64,000 bases of DNA from Paracoccus wurundjeri (lineage in GTDB: Bacteria > Pseudomonadota > Alphaproteobacteria > Rhodobacterales > Rhodobacteraceae), in the NCBI RefSeq assembly GCF_030678915.1, contig NZ_JAUUTZ010000012.1, positions 87,053-151,052 of the forward strand, written 5' to 3'. The position numbers were made by a program, and so were the translations under genes. The notes under the pieces were generated by a model. The model did not search any database and was not told the DNA's origin. It saw nothing but the letters and a program-made list of their open reading frames with translations. Positions 1-8,834 of this stretch are shown piece by piece; the stretch's first letter is position 1, and the number at the start of each line of letters is the position of its first letter.

Positions 1-1301
1 GGTTCGTCGCGCATGTCCCATATGGCCTCCATGGGAAGCGCCAGCACCCGGAAATCGGTCTCGCCATTGGCATCGGTGACCCGCGAGGTTTCGTATTCGA
101 TCGCGATATCGGCGGTAAGCTCGTCGCTGAAAATATGGTTGAAACCAACACCGATGGTCAGATTGTCGGAATCGTATTCCTCTTCCCGCATCCTTTCCAG
201 CTTGGTCTCGGTATAGGCGGTTGTGTCCGGGGTGATCGTGGCGGGCCGGTCGAGGCGGAATTTCAGTTCCTCGTCGCGCCCGCTGACATCCGATCCCATA
301 TCGGAAATTTTACCGTCGATCCGCAGCCGCTCGCCGCCGCCCAGAATATTGCGATGCATCCAATAGGCCGAGACCATTGCGCCATCGGTATTCGACAATT
401 CGAACCCGGCGCCGATCCTGTGGGGTTTCTGCTCGACCACGGCAAGGCTGACATCCATGCTGTTATCCGGCCCAAGCTGTTCGGCCTCTTCGATCGTCGT
501 GGCCGAGAATACGCCCGTGCGGCGAAGCCTTTTGCGCATTGTTTCCAGATCTTCGGGATCGAACCGCTGCCCGGTCGGGAAGCCCGCGATCTTGTGGAGC
601 CTGCGCGGATTCATGCGGCTATAGCCGGAAATATGCAAATCGCCGAAGGTGACGGCCGGGCCGGGTTCAAGCCCGATCTGGCTGTCCACGGTATTGCTGT
701 TGTGATCCGCCACGATCTCCTGGCTGCCGACATCGGCTTTGGCATGGCCGTATTCCCGCCAGGAATCCACCGCGGACAGCGCCTCGGACTTGATCACGCC
801 GGTTCCCGCCGGTTCGCCGCGCCGATAGTCGTTCGAGGGTTGTGCTCCGGGGGCCAGCGGGCCGATGGCCGCGCGGGAAAAGGCGAATTCCGGCCCGGGA
901 TCTATGGTGACGACAACCGACCGGACAAGTTCTGGCGCATCCAGTGGGGCGATCTCGGCAGCTTCCACGCCGTCAAGCTTGATATCGATGACTGCGGAAT
1001 AATGCCCTTCGTCATACAGCGCACCCAATATCCGGGCGTAATCGCCACGAGCAGCCGCCAGCAGATCCTGCCCGGTGATCCGATCCTCGGCCAGTGCACT
1101 GGACAAAAGCGATGTGTTTTTGATCATGCGTTCGATTCGGCCGTCATCCCCGGCAACCCGGAAATCAAGGGAAACGGGGCTGTCGCTGTCTTCGTCGCCG
1201 CCGAAAAGCCCGGAAAACGGATTCGAGGATTGCGCGTGGACCATCCCGCCAATACCCAAAGCTGTAAGGCCTATCAGAATAGCCTTCAGATATGCCCGCA
1301 T
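1..1301 (-). CDS. tamA: TamA-like outer-membrane assembly protein, 3' end cut by window edge
   Basis: Partial gene: about 433 codons are open from the ATG at 1301 to the window edge, with no stop. Residues 1-23 form a signal peptide ending M-V-H-A before Gln24. The middle carries POTRA-like segments, including one reading TFGDLHISGYSRMN near residue 218. From about residue 295 the alternating pattern typical of an Omp85 beta-barrel begins (HRIGAGFELSNTDGAMVS). TamA is an outer-membrane Omp85 protein that works with the inner-membrane-anchored TamB in protein insertion and envelope lipid homeostasis. The family is usually about 600 residues, so roughly the last third of the barrel is missing here. 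BamA is less likely because the POTRA region is short. The gene lies downstream of glucokinase on the same strand, 113 bp away. Confidence 0.85.
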   Translation of the reverse strand, partial: MRAYLKAILIGLTALGIGGMVHAQSSNPFSGLFGGDEDSDSPVSLDFRVAGDDGRIERMIKNTSLLSSALAEDRITGQDLLAAARGDYARILGALYDEGHYSAVIDIKLDGVEAAEIAPLDAPELVRSVVVTIDPGPEFAFSRAAIGPLAPGAQPSNDYRRGEPAGTGVIKSEALSAVDSWREYGHAKADVGSQEIVADHNSNTVDSQIGLEPGPAVTFGDLHISGYSRMNPRRLHKIAGFPTGQRFDPEDLETMRKRLRRTGVFSATTIEEAEQLGPDNSMDVSLAVVEQKPHRIGAGFELSNTDGAMVSAYWMHRNILGGGERLRIDGKISDMGSDVSGRDEELKFRLDRPATITPDTTAYTETKLERMREEEYDSDNLTIGVGFNHIFSDELTADIAIEYETSRVTDANGETDFRVLALPMEAIWDMRDE

Positions 1302-1414
1302 CGCGTTGTCCCCGCCCTCGGATTTCTGGGGGTATTTGAACAGGAATAGACCCGGAGATCCAGCAAGCAGATCACTGTTCCAGCAGATTGCTGCCCAGAG
1401 GTAACACCCTTGTG

Positions 1415-2341
1415 TCAGCCTGCTGCGGCAAGGCATCCATGCAATGCGGCCATATCGTCGCGGATCAGATAGATCGGCGTCGCCTCGGGAATCTGACGCA
1501 TATAGTTATCGGCCAGAAAGCCGGTTTCGAAACGTTCCATCCGGTCGGCAATGCTGCGGCCCACGCTGCCCGCCAGAAACAGACCCTCCAGAGGCATGAA
1601 GCGCAGTGCCAGTTCTCGGCATAGCAGGCCGACCAGTTCCGTAAACAGGTCATAGGTGGCCACCGCCCCGGCATCTCCGTTCCCGGCGGCACGGGCGATA
1701 TCTTCGCTGCGCAGGATGTCACTGCCGGTCCGCGCCGCGTGCAATCGCGCCAGCCCGCGCCCGGCAAAGGTCTCTTCGGTAGAGAAAAAGCCCTGCGCAG
1801 CGTCATATCCCAACAGGTCGACCAGCTTTTGATAGATATTCGCGGGCAGGTTCGTATGCCCCTCCTCGGCCTCCAGCGCGGTGATGATTCCGCCGGGCAT
1901 CAGGCGGACGGCGCAGACATTGAACCCCGTACCCAATCCGACGACCAGACTTTGCCCGTTGCGGGCGCGATCTTCGGGGGCTTTGCGCAGAATGGCCAGC
2001 CCGTCCCCGCGCAAGGCCGGTGTCGCATAGCCAAGCGCGGTCAGATCGTTGATAAGCCGCACCTGATCCGCATTCGTCAGCCGCGCAAGCCTGTCTTCCG
2101 AGAAATTCCAGTCGCGATTGGTCAGCTCTGCCTTGCCGCCGCTGACCGGTCCCGCCACGGCGATACAGACCGAATTGATCCGGGGATTGCCCTGTTGGTC
2201 AAGATATTGCCGCATGACATCGTCGAAACTGCTGAAATCGTCGCCGCGAAACCGTGTCACGGTCGCATTGTCGATCACGCCGTCTCTGGCAATGGCCAGC
2301 CGCGCATTCGTGCCGCCGACATCTCCCAGCAATGTCACCAT
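1415..2341 (-). CDS. glk: Glucokinase (Glk family)
   Basis: Phosphorylates glucose with ATP to glucose 6-phosphate in the cytoplasm. The N-terminus has the phosphate-binding motif LLGDVGGTNARLAI (residues 4-17). LINDLTA carries the expected catalytic Asp99, followed by a second glycine loop (GLGTGFN, about 135-141) and EEGHTNLP with the sugar-binding Glu-His. I start at the ATG at 2341, 308 aa, because the family begins right before the GDVGGTN loop and a GGGGA sequence lies upstream. An in-frame start at 2446 would add 35 residues unlike the family. It belongs to the hexokinase-type Glk branch rather than ROK, as the ROK zinc-binding cysteine cluster is absent. It follows the HpaI-like aldolase gene and may be co-transcribed with it. 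Confidence 0.88.
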   Translation of the reverse strand: MVTLLGDVGGTNARLAIARDGVIDNATVTRFRGDDFSSFDDVMRQYLDQQGNPRINSVCIAVAGPVSGGKAELTNRDWNFSEDRLARLTNADQVRLINDLTALGYATPALRGDGLAILRKAPEDRARNGQSLVVGLGTGFNVCAVRLMPGGIITALEAEEGHTNLPANIYQKLVDLLGYDAAQGFFSTEETFAGRGLARLHAARTGSDILRSEDIARAAGNGDAGAVATYDLFTELVGLLCRELALRFMPLEGLFLAGSVGRSIADRMERFETGFLADNYMRQIPEATPIYLIRDDMAALHGCLAAAG

Positions 2342-2461
2342 CGACCAGTCCCCAAGATCAACCTTTTCGCCAAGCCCGTTTAAACCGGTTCCCGCCTCGT
2401 TGCGAGAGTGAATGATAGCGGCAACATCACTCTGATCCGCTGCCATGCCATCGAAGCCGGT

Positions 2462-3226
2462 TTACTTCAGGGCATGTACGATCGCATCCATATGGCGGGC
2501 AAGCAGCCAGGTGTCGCCCGCAATGGCGACGAACTCGAAACCGTCATTCTCAAGATAGCCCCGAGCGGTCTCTTCGCCATAACCCAGGATGCCCGCTGGC
2601 AGGCCGGCCTCGTGAATAAGGTTCAGTGCTTCAACGATCTTCGCCCGTACCTCTGGCGCGCTCCCATTGCCGGCATGGCCCATCGATGCGGCAAGATCGC
2701 CCGGCCCGACAAAGATGCAGTCCACGCCGTCTATGGCGGCAATCTCGGGGATATTGGCGATGGCTTCAGGCGTTTCAACCTGAACGATGATCGTCATATC
2801 CTCGGTATAGGTTTTCAGATAATCCGCCTGCCGCCCATAGCGGTTTGCCCTGACCGACGCCGCAATGCCGCGAATCCCATGAGGCGGATATCGCGTCCAG
2901 CTTACGGCTTGCCGCGCGTCTTCTGCCGTCTGGATCATCGGGAACATCAGGTTGCGCGTGCCGATATCCAGCAGGCGCTTGATCATCACCTGTTCGGAAA
3001 AAGGCGGCCGCACGATCACTTCGGCATTGCTTCCATGTGCCGCCCGCAGATGATCCGCGATCTGCGAAAGATCGCCCGGCGCATGCTCCATATCCACCAG
3101 CACCCATTCGGTACCCGCCCCCGAAGCGATCTCGGTTACTGTGGGCGAACACAGGGAAAGCCACAGGCCCGGCAGTTTCCGCCGTTCTTTCAACGCCGCC
3201 TTCAGGGGATTACGCGTCATGTCCAT
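2462..3226 (-). CDS. HpaI/HpcH-family class II aldolase
   Basis: 254 aa, the usual length for 4-hydroxy-2-oxoheptanedioate aldolase (HpaI) and its relatives, metal-dependent enzymes that cleave 4-hydroxy-2-oxoacids to pyruvate and an aldehyde. Visible motifs are LVDMEHAPG with the catalytic His48, VRPP with Arg73, the metal ligand Glu151 in VQVETPEAI, and Asp177 in FVGPGDLAASMG. There are no homoprotocatechuate genes nearby, so the true substrate is unknown. The family is promiscuous, and 2-keto-3-deoxy sugar acids are an alternative. It sits between an SDR and glucokinase on the same strand with short gaps, hinting at a sugar or sugar-acid role. The start at 3226 is preceded by AAAGGA; a second ATG lies two codons downstream. 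Confidence 0.85.
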   Translation of the reverse strand: MDMTRNPLKAALKERRKLPGLWLSLCSPTVTEIASGAGTEWVLVDMEHAPGDLSQIADHLRAAHGSNAEVIVRPPFSEQVMIKRLLDIGTRNLMFPMIQTAEDARQAVSWTRYPPHGIRGIAASVRANRYGRQADYLKTYTEDMTIIVQVETPEAIANIPEIAAIDGVDCIFVGPGDLAASMGHAGNGSAPEVRAKIVEALNLIHEAGLPAGILGYGEETARGYLENDGFEFVAIAGDTWLLARHMDAIVHALK

Positions 3227-3254
3227 TCATCCTTTCACCTGCTTTTCAATTAGC

Positions 3255-3992
3255 TCAGCCGCGCCCGACAAAGGGCATATTGGTGGCCATCACGGTCATG
3301 AACTGCACATTCGCGCCATCTGGCATGCTGGCCATATGGAGGACCGAGCGGGCCACATCCTGCACATCCATCGTCGGCTCTGGCCGTATCGAGCCATCCG
3401 CCTGCGAAAAACCCTGAGCCTGACCGGCGGTCATATCGGTCAGCGCGTTGCCGATATCGATCTGGCCGCATGCGATATTGAACGGGCGGCCATCAAGCGA
3501 AAGGCTGCGCGTCATCCCGGTCACCGCATGTTTCGAGGTCGTATAGGCAACAGACCCGGGGCGCGGCGCATGAGCCGAGATCGAACCGTTATTGATGATC
3601 CGCCCGCCCTGTGGCTCCTGTCGCCGCATCTGCGCAAAGGCGGCGCGGGCGCAAAGGAACATTCCGTTGATATTCACGTCCATGACCTCGCGCCATTGAT
3701 CGAAGCCGATTTCGTCGATCGTCACGGATATCAACCAGGTCCCGGCATTGTTGAACAGCGCGTCAAGCCGACCCCAGCGCGACAGCGCGGTATCGAAAGC
3801 CGCCGTCACCTGATCCTCGGACGCGACATCGCAGGGCAGGATCAAAGCGTTTTCGTGACCATCGGCCGTTTCTTCCAGCGCCTCGGTCCGGCGGCCGATC
3901 AATCCCACCTGCCAGCCCTCTTGCAGAAACAGCCTAGCCGTGGCGCGGCCGATGCCGCCGGATGCTCCGGTTACGATGATTGTGCCACTCAT
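3255..3992 (-). CDS. Short-chain dehydrogenase/reductase (SDR)
   Basis: 245 aa classical SDR, a soluble NAD(P)-dependent oxidoreductase with a Rossmann fold. Motifs are TGASGGIGRA (residues 8-17), the structural NNAG (81-84), and the catalytic Ser137 (NNGSISA), Tyr150 and Lys154 (YTTSK). GRR at residues 33-35, just after the second beta strand, suggests NADP(H) preference, though this is only a guess. An AAGGGGCA sequence precedes the ATG. It lies 28 bp upstream of the HpaI-like aldolase and probably shares its transcript, so the pair may act on one hydroxy/oxo-acid substrate. The specific substrate cannot be told from sequence. Confidence 0.88.
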   Translation of the reverse strand: MSGTIIVTGASGGIGRATARLFLQEGWQVGLIGRRTEALEETADGHENALILPCDVASEDQVTAAFDTALSRWGRLDALFNNAGTWLISVTIDEIGFDQWREVMDVNINGMFLCARAAFAQMRRQEPQGGRIINNGSISAHAPRPGSVAYTTSKHAVTGMTRSLSLDGRPFNIACGQIDIGNALTDMTAGQAQGFSQADGSIRPEPTMDVQDVARSVLHMASMPDGANVQFMTVMATNMPFVGRG

Positions 3993-4153
3993 GCCTGCCC
4001 CTTGCTATGCCCCGGAAACCGCAGCTTATTGGCGCTGCGATCATACTCTGTTCACGGGAAATCGAAATCACAACCCCAATCCGCCCGTATGACCGGCGGA
4101 AGTCAAGGGCTGCGGGCCAGAAACGCGAGCAGCGTTCCCGAATGGGAAAACGG

Positions 4154-5452
4154 CTATTCCGCCGCTTTCGCCATCGGGTTGTTGGGGTGGGTGGTCCAGT
4201 TGGCGTAACCGCCACGGGCAATGCCGGTACGCTTATCCACCTCTCCCATGTCAAGTTCCCGCATCGAGATGCAATTCTCGACTGGGCAGACATCCAGACA
4301 AAGATTGCAGGCCACACATTCCTCTTCGATCACCTCGAAGACCCGGCCCGGTTTCATCGCGATGGCCTGATGGCTGGTATCCTCGCAGGCGGCATAGCAG
4401 CGCCCGCATTTGATGCAGGCGTCCTGATCGATCACCGCCTTGGTGACATAGTTCAGGTTCAGATATTGCCAGTCGGTCACATTCGGCACCGCCCGCCCGA
4501 TCAGGTCGGACAGCGCCATCTCGTGCCCGTCCAGATAATCGCGCAGGCCCGTTATCATTTCCTGCACGACCTTGAAACCATAGGTCATCGCGGCGGTGCA
4601 GACTTGCACATTCCCGGCGCCAAGGGCCATGAATTCAGCCGCGTCGCGCCATGTCGTCACGCCGCCGATGCCGCTGATCGGCAAGTCGCGGGTTTCAGCG
4701 TTCCGCGCGATCTCTGCCACCATGTTAAGCGCGATCGGCTTGACCGCCGGCCCGCAATAGCCGCCATGCGCGCCCTTGCCGTCGACTGTCGGTTCCGGCG
4801 CGAAAAGATCCAGGTCCACCGAAGTGATCGAGTTGATCGTATTGATCAGGCTGACGGCATCCGCGCCGCCGCGTTTCGCGGCCTCGGCGGGTTTGCGGAT
4901 ATCGGCGATATTGGGGGTCAGCTTCACGATGCAGGGCATGCGGGAATATTGCTTGACCCAACGCGTCACCATCTCGATATATTCCGGCACCTGACCGACG
5001 GCGGCACCCATGCCGCGCTCGCTCATGCCATGCGGGCAGCCGAAATTCAGTTCCACCCCGTCCGCGCCGGTATCCTCGATCTGTTTCAGGATGGTACGCC
5101 ACGAATCCTCGTCGCAGGGCACCATCAGGCTGATGACCAGCGCCCGGTCAGGATAGTCGCGCTTGACCTGCTTGATTTCGCGCAGATTCACCTCAAGCGG
5201 CCGGTCGGTGATCAACTCGATATTGTTGATCCCCAGCACGCGACGATCCGGCCCATGCACCACGCCATAGCGCGGGCCATTAACGTTAACGATGGGCGGT
5301 CCTTCGGAGCCCAGCGTTTTCCAGACCACGCCGCCCCAACCGGCCTGAAAGGCGCGGCGGACATTGTATTCCTTGTCTGTCGGCGGCGCGGATGCCAGCC
5401 AGAACGGATTGGGAGATTTGATTCCGATAAAATCGCTGCGCAGATCGGCCAT
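4154..5452 (-). CDS. preA: NAD-dependent dihydropyrimidine dehydrogenase, catalytic subunit PreA
   Basis: 432 aa. PreA reduces uracil and thymine to the 5,6-dihydro forms in the first step of reductive pyrimidine breakdown. It carries an FMN-binding dihydroorotate-dehydrogenase-like barrel (GVELNFGCPHGMSERGMG, about 132-149; SGIGGVTTWRDAAEF, about 260-274). A C-terminal domain has two 4Fe-4S motifs, CIKCGRCYAAC (Cys346, 349, 352, 356) and CVACNLCLDVC (Cys379, 382, 385, 389). The start has AAGGAGG upstream. It lies 34 bp downstream of preT on the same strand, the classic two-subunit arrangement. The later pathway enzymes, dihydropyrimidinase and beta-ureidopropionase, are not in the window. 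Confidence 0.95.
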   Translation of the reverse strand: MADLRSDFIGIKSPNPFWLASAPPTDKEYNVRRAFQAGWGGVVWKTLGSEGPPIVNVNGPRYGVVHGPDRRVLGINNIELITDRPLEVNLREIKQVKRDYPDRALVISLMVPCDEDSWRTILKQIEDTGADGVELNFGCPHGMSERGMGAAVGQVPEYIEMVTRWVKQYSRMPCIVKLTPNIADIRKPAEAAKRGGADAVSLINTINSITSVDLDLFAPEPTVDGKGAHGGYCGPAVKPIALNMVAEIARNAETRDLPISGIGGVTTWRDAAEFMALGAGNVQVCTAAMTYGFKVVQEMITGLRDYLDGHEMALSDLIGRAVPNVTDWQYLNLNYVTKAVIDQDACIKCGRCYAACEDTSHQAIAMKPGRVFEVIEEECVACNLCLDVCPVENCISMRELDMGEVDKRTGIARGGYANWTTHPNNPMAKAAE

Positions 5453-5486
5453 ATGTCAGCCTCCTTCTGATAAGCGCAAGAATGGG

Positions 5487-6842
5487 TCAGCCGGGGATCT
5501 CGATGGGGCGGCCCGTCAGCCGCGCATCGATATCCTCGGCGGCATCGCGGCCCTCGGCCACGGCAGTCACGGTCAGATCGTCGCCGCCAGTGGCACAATC
5601 GCCGCCTGCCCAGACATCGGGCAGGCTGGTGCGACCCGAAGCAGTGACGGCGATCTTGCCGCCGGTCAGCTTCAGCCCCTGTGGCGCATCCGCGAGTTGC
5701 TGACCGATGGCGCGGAACACCTGATCGGCTTTCAGGCGGAAACGCTCGCCCGTGTCGGTCAGCCCGTCCGGTCCGTCCTGCGTATAGCCGAACTCGATCT
5801 CGGCGACCACGCCATTGCCGTGAATAGCCACCGGCGCGGCATTGCAGATGATCCGCACCCCGGAAGAGGTCGCATGTTCCTGTTCATGCCTGCTGGCGCT
5901 CATCCGGTCCTGGCCGCGGCGATAAACGATGGTGGAATTCTCGGCCCCCAGCAGCTTTGCCTGCACGGCAGCATCCACCGCTGTCATACCACCACCGATC
6001 ACCACGACATCGCGGCCGATCGGCAAGGCGGTCAGATCGCTGGCCTGCCGCAGATTGCGGATGAACGAGACGGCGTCGGTGACATGATCCTTGTCTTCGC
6101 CATCGGTGCGCAGGGCGTTGACGCCGCTTAGCCCCATCCCAAGGAACACGGCGTCATATTCCGCCCTCAGCCCCTCAAGCGTGATCTCGCGGCCCAGTTG
6201 CTGCCCGTGCCGCAACTCGATCCCGCCGATCTCAAGCAGCCACTCAACCTCGGCCTGCGCGAAGCCGTCAACGGCCTTGTAGCTGGCAATCCCGTATTCG
6301 TTCAGCCCCCCGGGCTTCTCGCGGGCTTCGAAGATCACCACGTCATGGCCCTTGGCGGCCAGCCGATGCGCCGCCGCCAACCCGGCAGGACCGGCGCCCA
6401 CCACGGCGATCCGCTTGCCCGTTGGTTCGGCGCGGCGAAACGGGTGCCCGTCCTGCGCCATCAGCCCGTCGGTAGCATAGCGCTGCAATGCGCCGATCTC
6501 GACCGGTTGCTGTTCGGCATCCATGCGCACACATGAACCTTCGCACAGATTTTCGGTCGGGCAGTCCCGGGCGCACATCCCGCCAAGGATATTGGCGTGC
6601 AGGATCGTCATCGCCGCCGCATCCGGCGTGCCGGTCGCGATCTGCCGGATAAATAACGGAATATCGATCGAGGTCGGACAGGCCGTCACGCAGGGCGCAT
6701 CATGGCAGAAATAACATCGATCGGCAGCGATACGCGCCTCGTGATCGTCCATCAAAGGCGCGACATCGGCAAAATTTACCGCGAGTTCCTCGGAACTCAG
6801 GCGACCGGGCACGACGCCCGGGGACAGTCTGGCTTGGGACAT
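5487..6842 (-). CDS. preT: Dihydropyrimidine dehydrogenase electron-transfer subunit PreT
   Basis: 451 aa from the ATG at 6842. I prefer this start over an in-frame GTG at 6860 because the GGAGA ribosome site lies inside the longer version. The N-terminal ferredoxin-like domain has two cysteine sets (Cys43, 46, 51, 55 and Cys90, 94, 100, 104) for Fe-S clusters, as in glutamate synthase beta and N-terminal dihydropyrimidine dehydrogenase. A dinucleotide fold for FAD follows (VVGAGPAGLAAA, about 147-158), then a second one for NAD (VVVIGGGMTAVDAA). PreT takes electrons from NADH through FAD and the clusters to PreA. The preTA transcript probably starts upstream of 6842, where a symmetric sequence lies at 6895-6914. 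Confidence 0.94.
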   Translation of the reverse strand: MSQARLSPGVVPGRLSSEELAVNFADVAPLMDDHEARIAADRCYFCHDAPCVTACPTSIDIPLFIRQIATGTPDAAAMTILHANILGGMCARDCPTENLCEGSCVRMDAEQQPVEIGALQRYATDGLMAQDGHPFRRAEPTGKRIAVVGAGPAGLAAAHRLAAKGHDVVIFEAREKPGGLNEYGIASYKAVDGFAQAEVEWLLEIGGIELRHGQQLGREITLEGLRAEYDAVFLGMGLSGVNALRTDGEDKDHVTDAVSFIRNLRQASDLTALPIGRDVVVIGGGMTAVDAAVQAKLLGAENSTIVYRRGQDRMSASRHEQEHATSSGVRIICNAAPVAIHGNGVVAEIEFGYTQDGPDGLTDTGERFRLKADQVFRAIGQQLADAPQGLKLTGGKIAVTASGRTSLPDVWAGGDCATGGDDLTVTAVAEGRDAAEDIDARLTGRPIEIPG

Positions 6843-6894
6843 TTTCGTCTCCTGGCTCACCTGTTGGATGGAATCAGGCTGACACAGGTCAGAA

Positions 6895-6914
6895 ATTTTA
6901 TCAAATGGTAAAAT
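6895..6914. promoter_or_regulatory. Inverted repeat upstream of preTA, candidate operator
   Basis: ATTTTATC-AAAT-GGTAAAAT: 8-base arms with one mismatch around a 4-base centre, in an unusually AT-rich patch 53 bp upstream of the preT start. Its size and symmetry suit a dimeric repressor. No regulator gene lies next to preTA, so the partner is unknown. Confidence 0.4.
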
Positions 6915-6980
6915 AAATCGGCGCAGGATTTTTGCCCGTCATCCCGTTAGCGCCGGAATATCGGGCAAAGTGCATCTGCT

Positions 6981-7086
6981 CCTTCTTCACTCAAATATCC
7001 CGGGGTGAGGTGCGCCCGGAAAAAGGTCCACTGGACCTTTTTCCGCACCGAACACGCGGAGCGCCGGGGGGCAATGCCCCCGGACC
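6981..7086 (-). repeat. Intergenic hairpin repeat, copy B (minus orientation, with insert)
   Basis: Read on the minus strand this starts GGTCCGGGGGCATTGCCCCC and ends CCCCGGGATATTTGAGTGAAGAAGG, the two conserved halves of the repeat family seen elsewhere in the window. Here the halves are separated by a segment holding the 27-base palindrome at 7018-7044. It lies just downstream of the glpV stop. Confidence 0.65.
7018..7044 (-). terminator. Perfect 13-1-13 palindrome, likely terminator of the glp operon
   Basis: GGAAAAAGGTCCA and TGGACCTTTTTCC flank a single central C, giving a perfect hairpin. It begins 54 bp beyond the glpV stop and reads with a run of five T in its descending arm. Position and strength suit an intrinsic terminator, although the U-run lies in the stem and not after it. 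Confidence 0.5.
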
Positions 7087-7098
7087 GATGATCCGGAA

Positions 7099-8811
7099 TT
7101 ACTCCTGCCAGCTTTTGACCAACTCGTCGTAACTGACGGTTTCCGGCTGTGGCTTCTCATTCTCCAGCGCCAGTTGCGGTGCAATCGTGCCGTTTTCCTT
7201 GGCATAATTGTTCCACCATTCCAGATCATGCTCTTCGGCCAGTTTCGGACCGATATCGCCCTGGATACCGGCGCGCTCCAGCCGCTCCATCACCTTTTCC
7301 TGTTCGGCGCAAAGGCTGTCCATCGCTTCTTGCGGGGTTTTCGAACCCGATGCAGCATCGCCAATCGCCTGCCACCAAAGCTGCGCCAGCTTGGGATAAT
7401 CCGGCACATTCGTGCCTGTCGGAGACCAGTTGAGGCGCGCGGGCGAGCGGTAAAACTCGACCAGACCGCCCAGCTTCGGTGCGCGTTCGGTGAAGCTTTC
7501 ATGCTGGATCGTCGACTCGCGGATGAAAGTCAGGCCGACATGGCTTTTCTTCACATCCACGGTTTTCGAGGTCACGAATTGCGCATAAAGCCATGCGGCC
7601 TTGGCGCGGTCGTCCGGGGTGGATTTCAGGATCGTCCAGGAACCGGCATCCTGATAGCCCAGCTTCATGCCTTCCTGCCAATAGGCGCCATGCGGCGACG
7701 GAGCCATGCGCCATTTCGGCGAGCCGTCCTCATTCATCACCGGCGTGCCTTCCTTGACCATATCGGCGGTGAAGGTGGTGTACCAGAACATCTGCTGCGC
7801 CACCTCACCCTGAGCCGGGACCGGGCCGGATTCGCTGAAGGTCATGCCCTGGGCGGCAGGGGGCGCGTAATTGTTGATCCAGTCCAGATATTTCTGGATC
7901 GCATAGACCGCAGCCGGGCCATTGGTATCCCCGCCACGGGCAACGCAGGATCCCACGGGGCGGCTGTCTTCATCCACCCGGATGCCCCATTCATCGACCG
8001 GCACCCCGTTCGGAATGCCCTTGTCGCCGTTACCGGCCATCGACAGCCAGGCATCAGTGAACCGCCAGCCAAGCGATGGATCCTTCTTGCCATAATCCAT
8101 ATGGCCATAAACCTTCTTGCCGTCGATTTCCCTGCCCGTGAAGAACTCGGCGATATCCTCATAGGCGGACCAGTTCACCGGCACGCCAAGATCGTAGCCG
8201 TATTCTTCCTTGAAGGCTTTCTGGTTTTCGGGGTCGCTGAACCAGTCGTAGCGGAACCAGTAGACATTGGCGAATTGCTGATCGGGAAGCTGATACAGGT
8301 TGCCATCGGGTGCCGTGGTAAAGGATGTGCCGATGAAATCTTCGAGATCCAGCCCCGGATTGGTCACATCCTTGGCGTCGCCCTCCATCCAGCCGGACAG
8401 GTCCCGCGCCTGCTGATAGCGCCAATGGGTGCCGATCAGATCCGAATCGTTGACATAGCCGTCATAGATATTCTCGCCAGATTGCATCTGGGTCTGCAAT
8501 TTCTCGACCACATCGCCTTCGCCGATCAGGTCATGCGTGACCTTGATGCCGGTGATCGCCGTGAATGCCGGCGCCAACACCTTGGCTTCATATTCATGCG
8601 TGGTGATGGTTTCCGACACCACGTTGATCTCCATGCCCTCGAAGGGCTTGGCGGCGTCGATGAACCATTGCATCTCGGCTTCCTGATCTTCGCGGGTCAG
8701 GGCCGAATTGTCGATCTCGGAGTCAAGGAATTCCTTGGCCTCCTCGATCCCCGCCTGCGCGGATGTGGCCAATAGCGCAAGCGCCATGGCCGTTGTCAGG
8801 TAGAGTTTCAT
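7099..8811 (-). CDS. glpV: Glycerol ABC transporter substrate-binding protein GlpV
   Basis: 570 aa periplasmic binding protein. The signal peptide covers residues 1-20 (ending ATSAQA before Gly21) and the start is preceded by GGGAGGATGAC. It is much longer than common sugar-binding proteins, matching the large GlpV type described for the Rhizobium glycerol transporter. Aromatic-rich patches such as YQLPDQQFANVYWFRYDWF and MFWYTTF fit a polyol-binding cleft. It is the last gene of glpD-S-T-P-Q-U-V on this strand. It should capture glycerol and deliver it to GlpP/GlpQ. The glycerol assignment comes from operon context; another polyol is possible. Confidence 0.88.
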   Translation of the reverse strand: MKLYLTTAMALALLATSAQAGIEEAKEFLDSEIDNSALTREDQEAEMQWFIDAAKPFEGMEINVVSETITTHEYEAKVLAPAFTAITGIKVTHDLIGEGDVVEKLQTQMQSGENIYDGYVNDSDLIGTHWRYQQARDLSGWMEGDAKDVTNPGLDLEDFIGTSFTTAPDGNLYQLPDQQFANVYWFRYDWFSDPENQKAFKEEYGYDLGVPVNWSAYEDIAEFFTGREIDGKKVYGHMDYGKKDPSLGWRFTDAWLSMAGNGDKGIPNGVPVDEWGIRVDEDSRPVGSCVARGGDTNGPAAVYAIQKYLDWINNYAPPAAQGMTFSESGPVPAQGEVAQQMFWYTTFTADMVKEGTPVMNEDGSPKWRMAPSPHGAYWQEGMKLGYQDAGSWTILKSTPDDRAKAAWLYAQFVTSKTVDVKKSHVGLTFIRESTIQHESFTERAPKLGGLVEFYRSPARLNWSPTGTNVPDYPKLAQLWWQAIGDAASGSKTPQEAMDSLCAEQEKVMERLERAGIQGDIGPKLAEEHDLEWWNNYAKENGTIAPQLALENEKPQPETVSYDELVKSWQE

Positions 8812-8834
8812 GTCATCCTCCCGGTTTGGTTAAT

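Noticed and set aside
1326..1350. GGGGGTATTTGAACAGGAATAG upstream of tamA as another repeat copy
   Set aside because: Only the tail is similar and the GC hairpin is absent, so it could be a decayed remnant but is not supported as a copy.
3980..5470. A 496-codon plus-strand frame opposite preA
   Set aside because: preA carries two Fe-S motifs and an FMN barrel. The opposite frame is His/Arg-rich and shows no family features.
7174..8775. A 533-codon plus-strand frame opposite glpV
   Set aside because: glpV on the minus strand has a signal peptide, ribosome site and operon position. The antisense frame is a composition effect.
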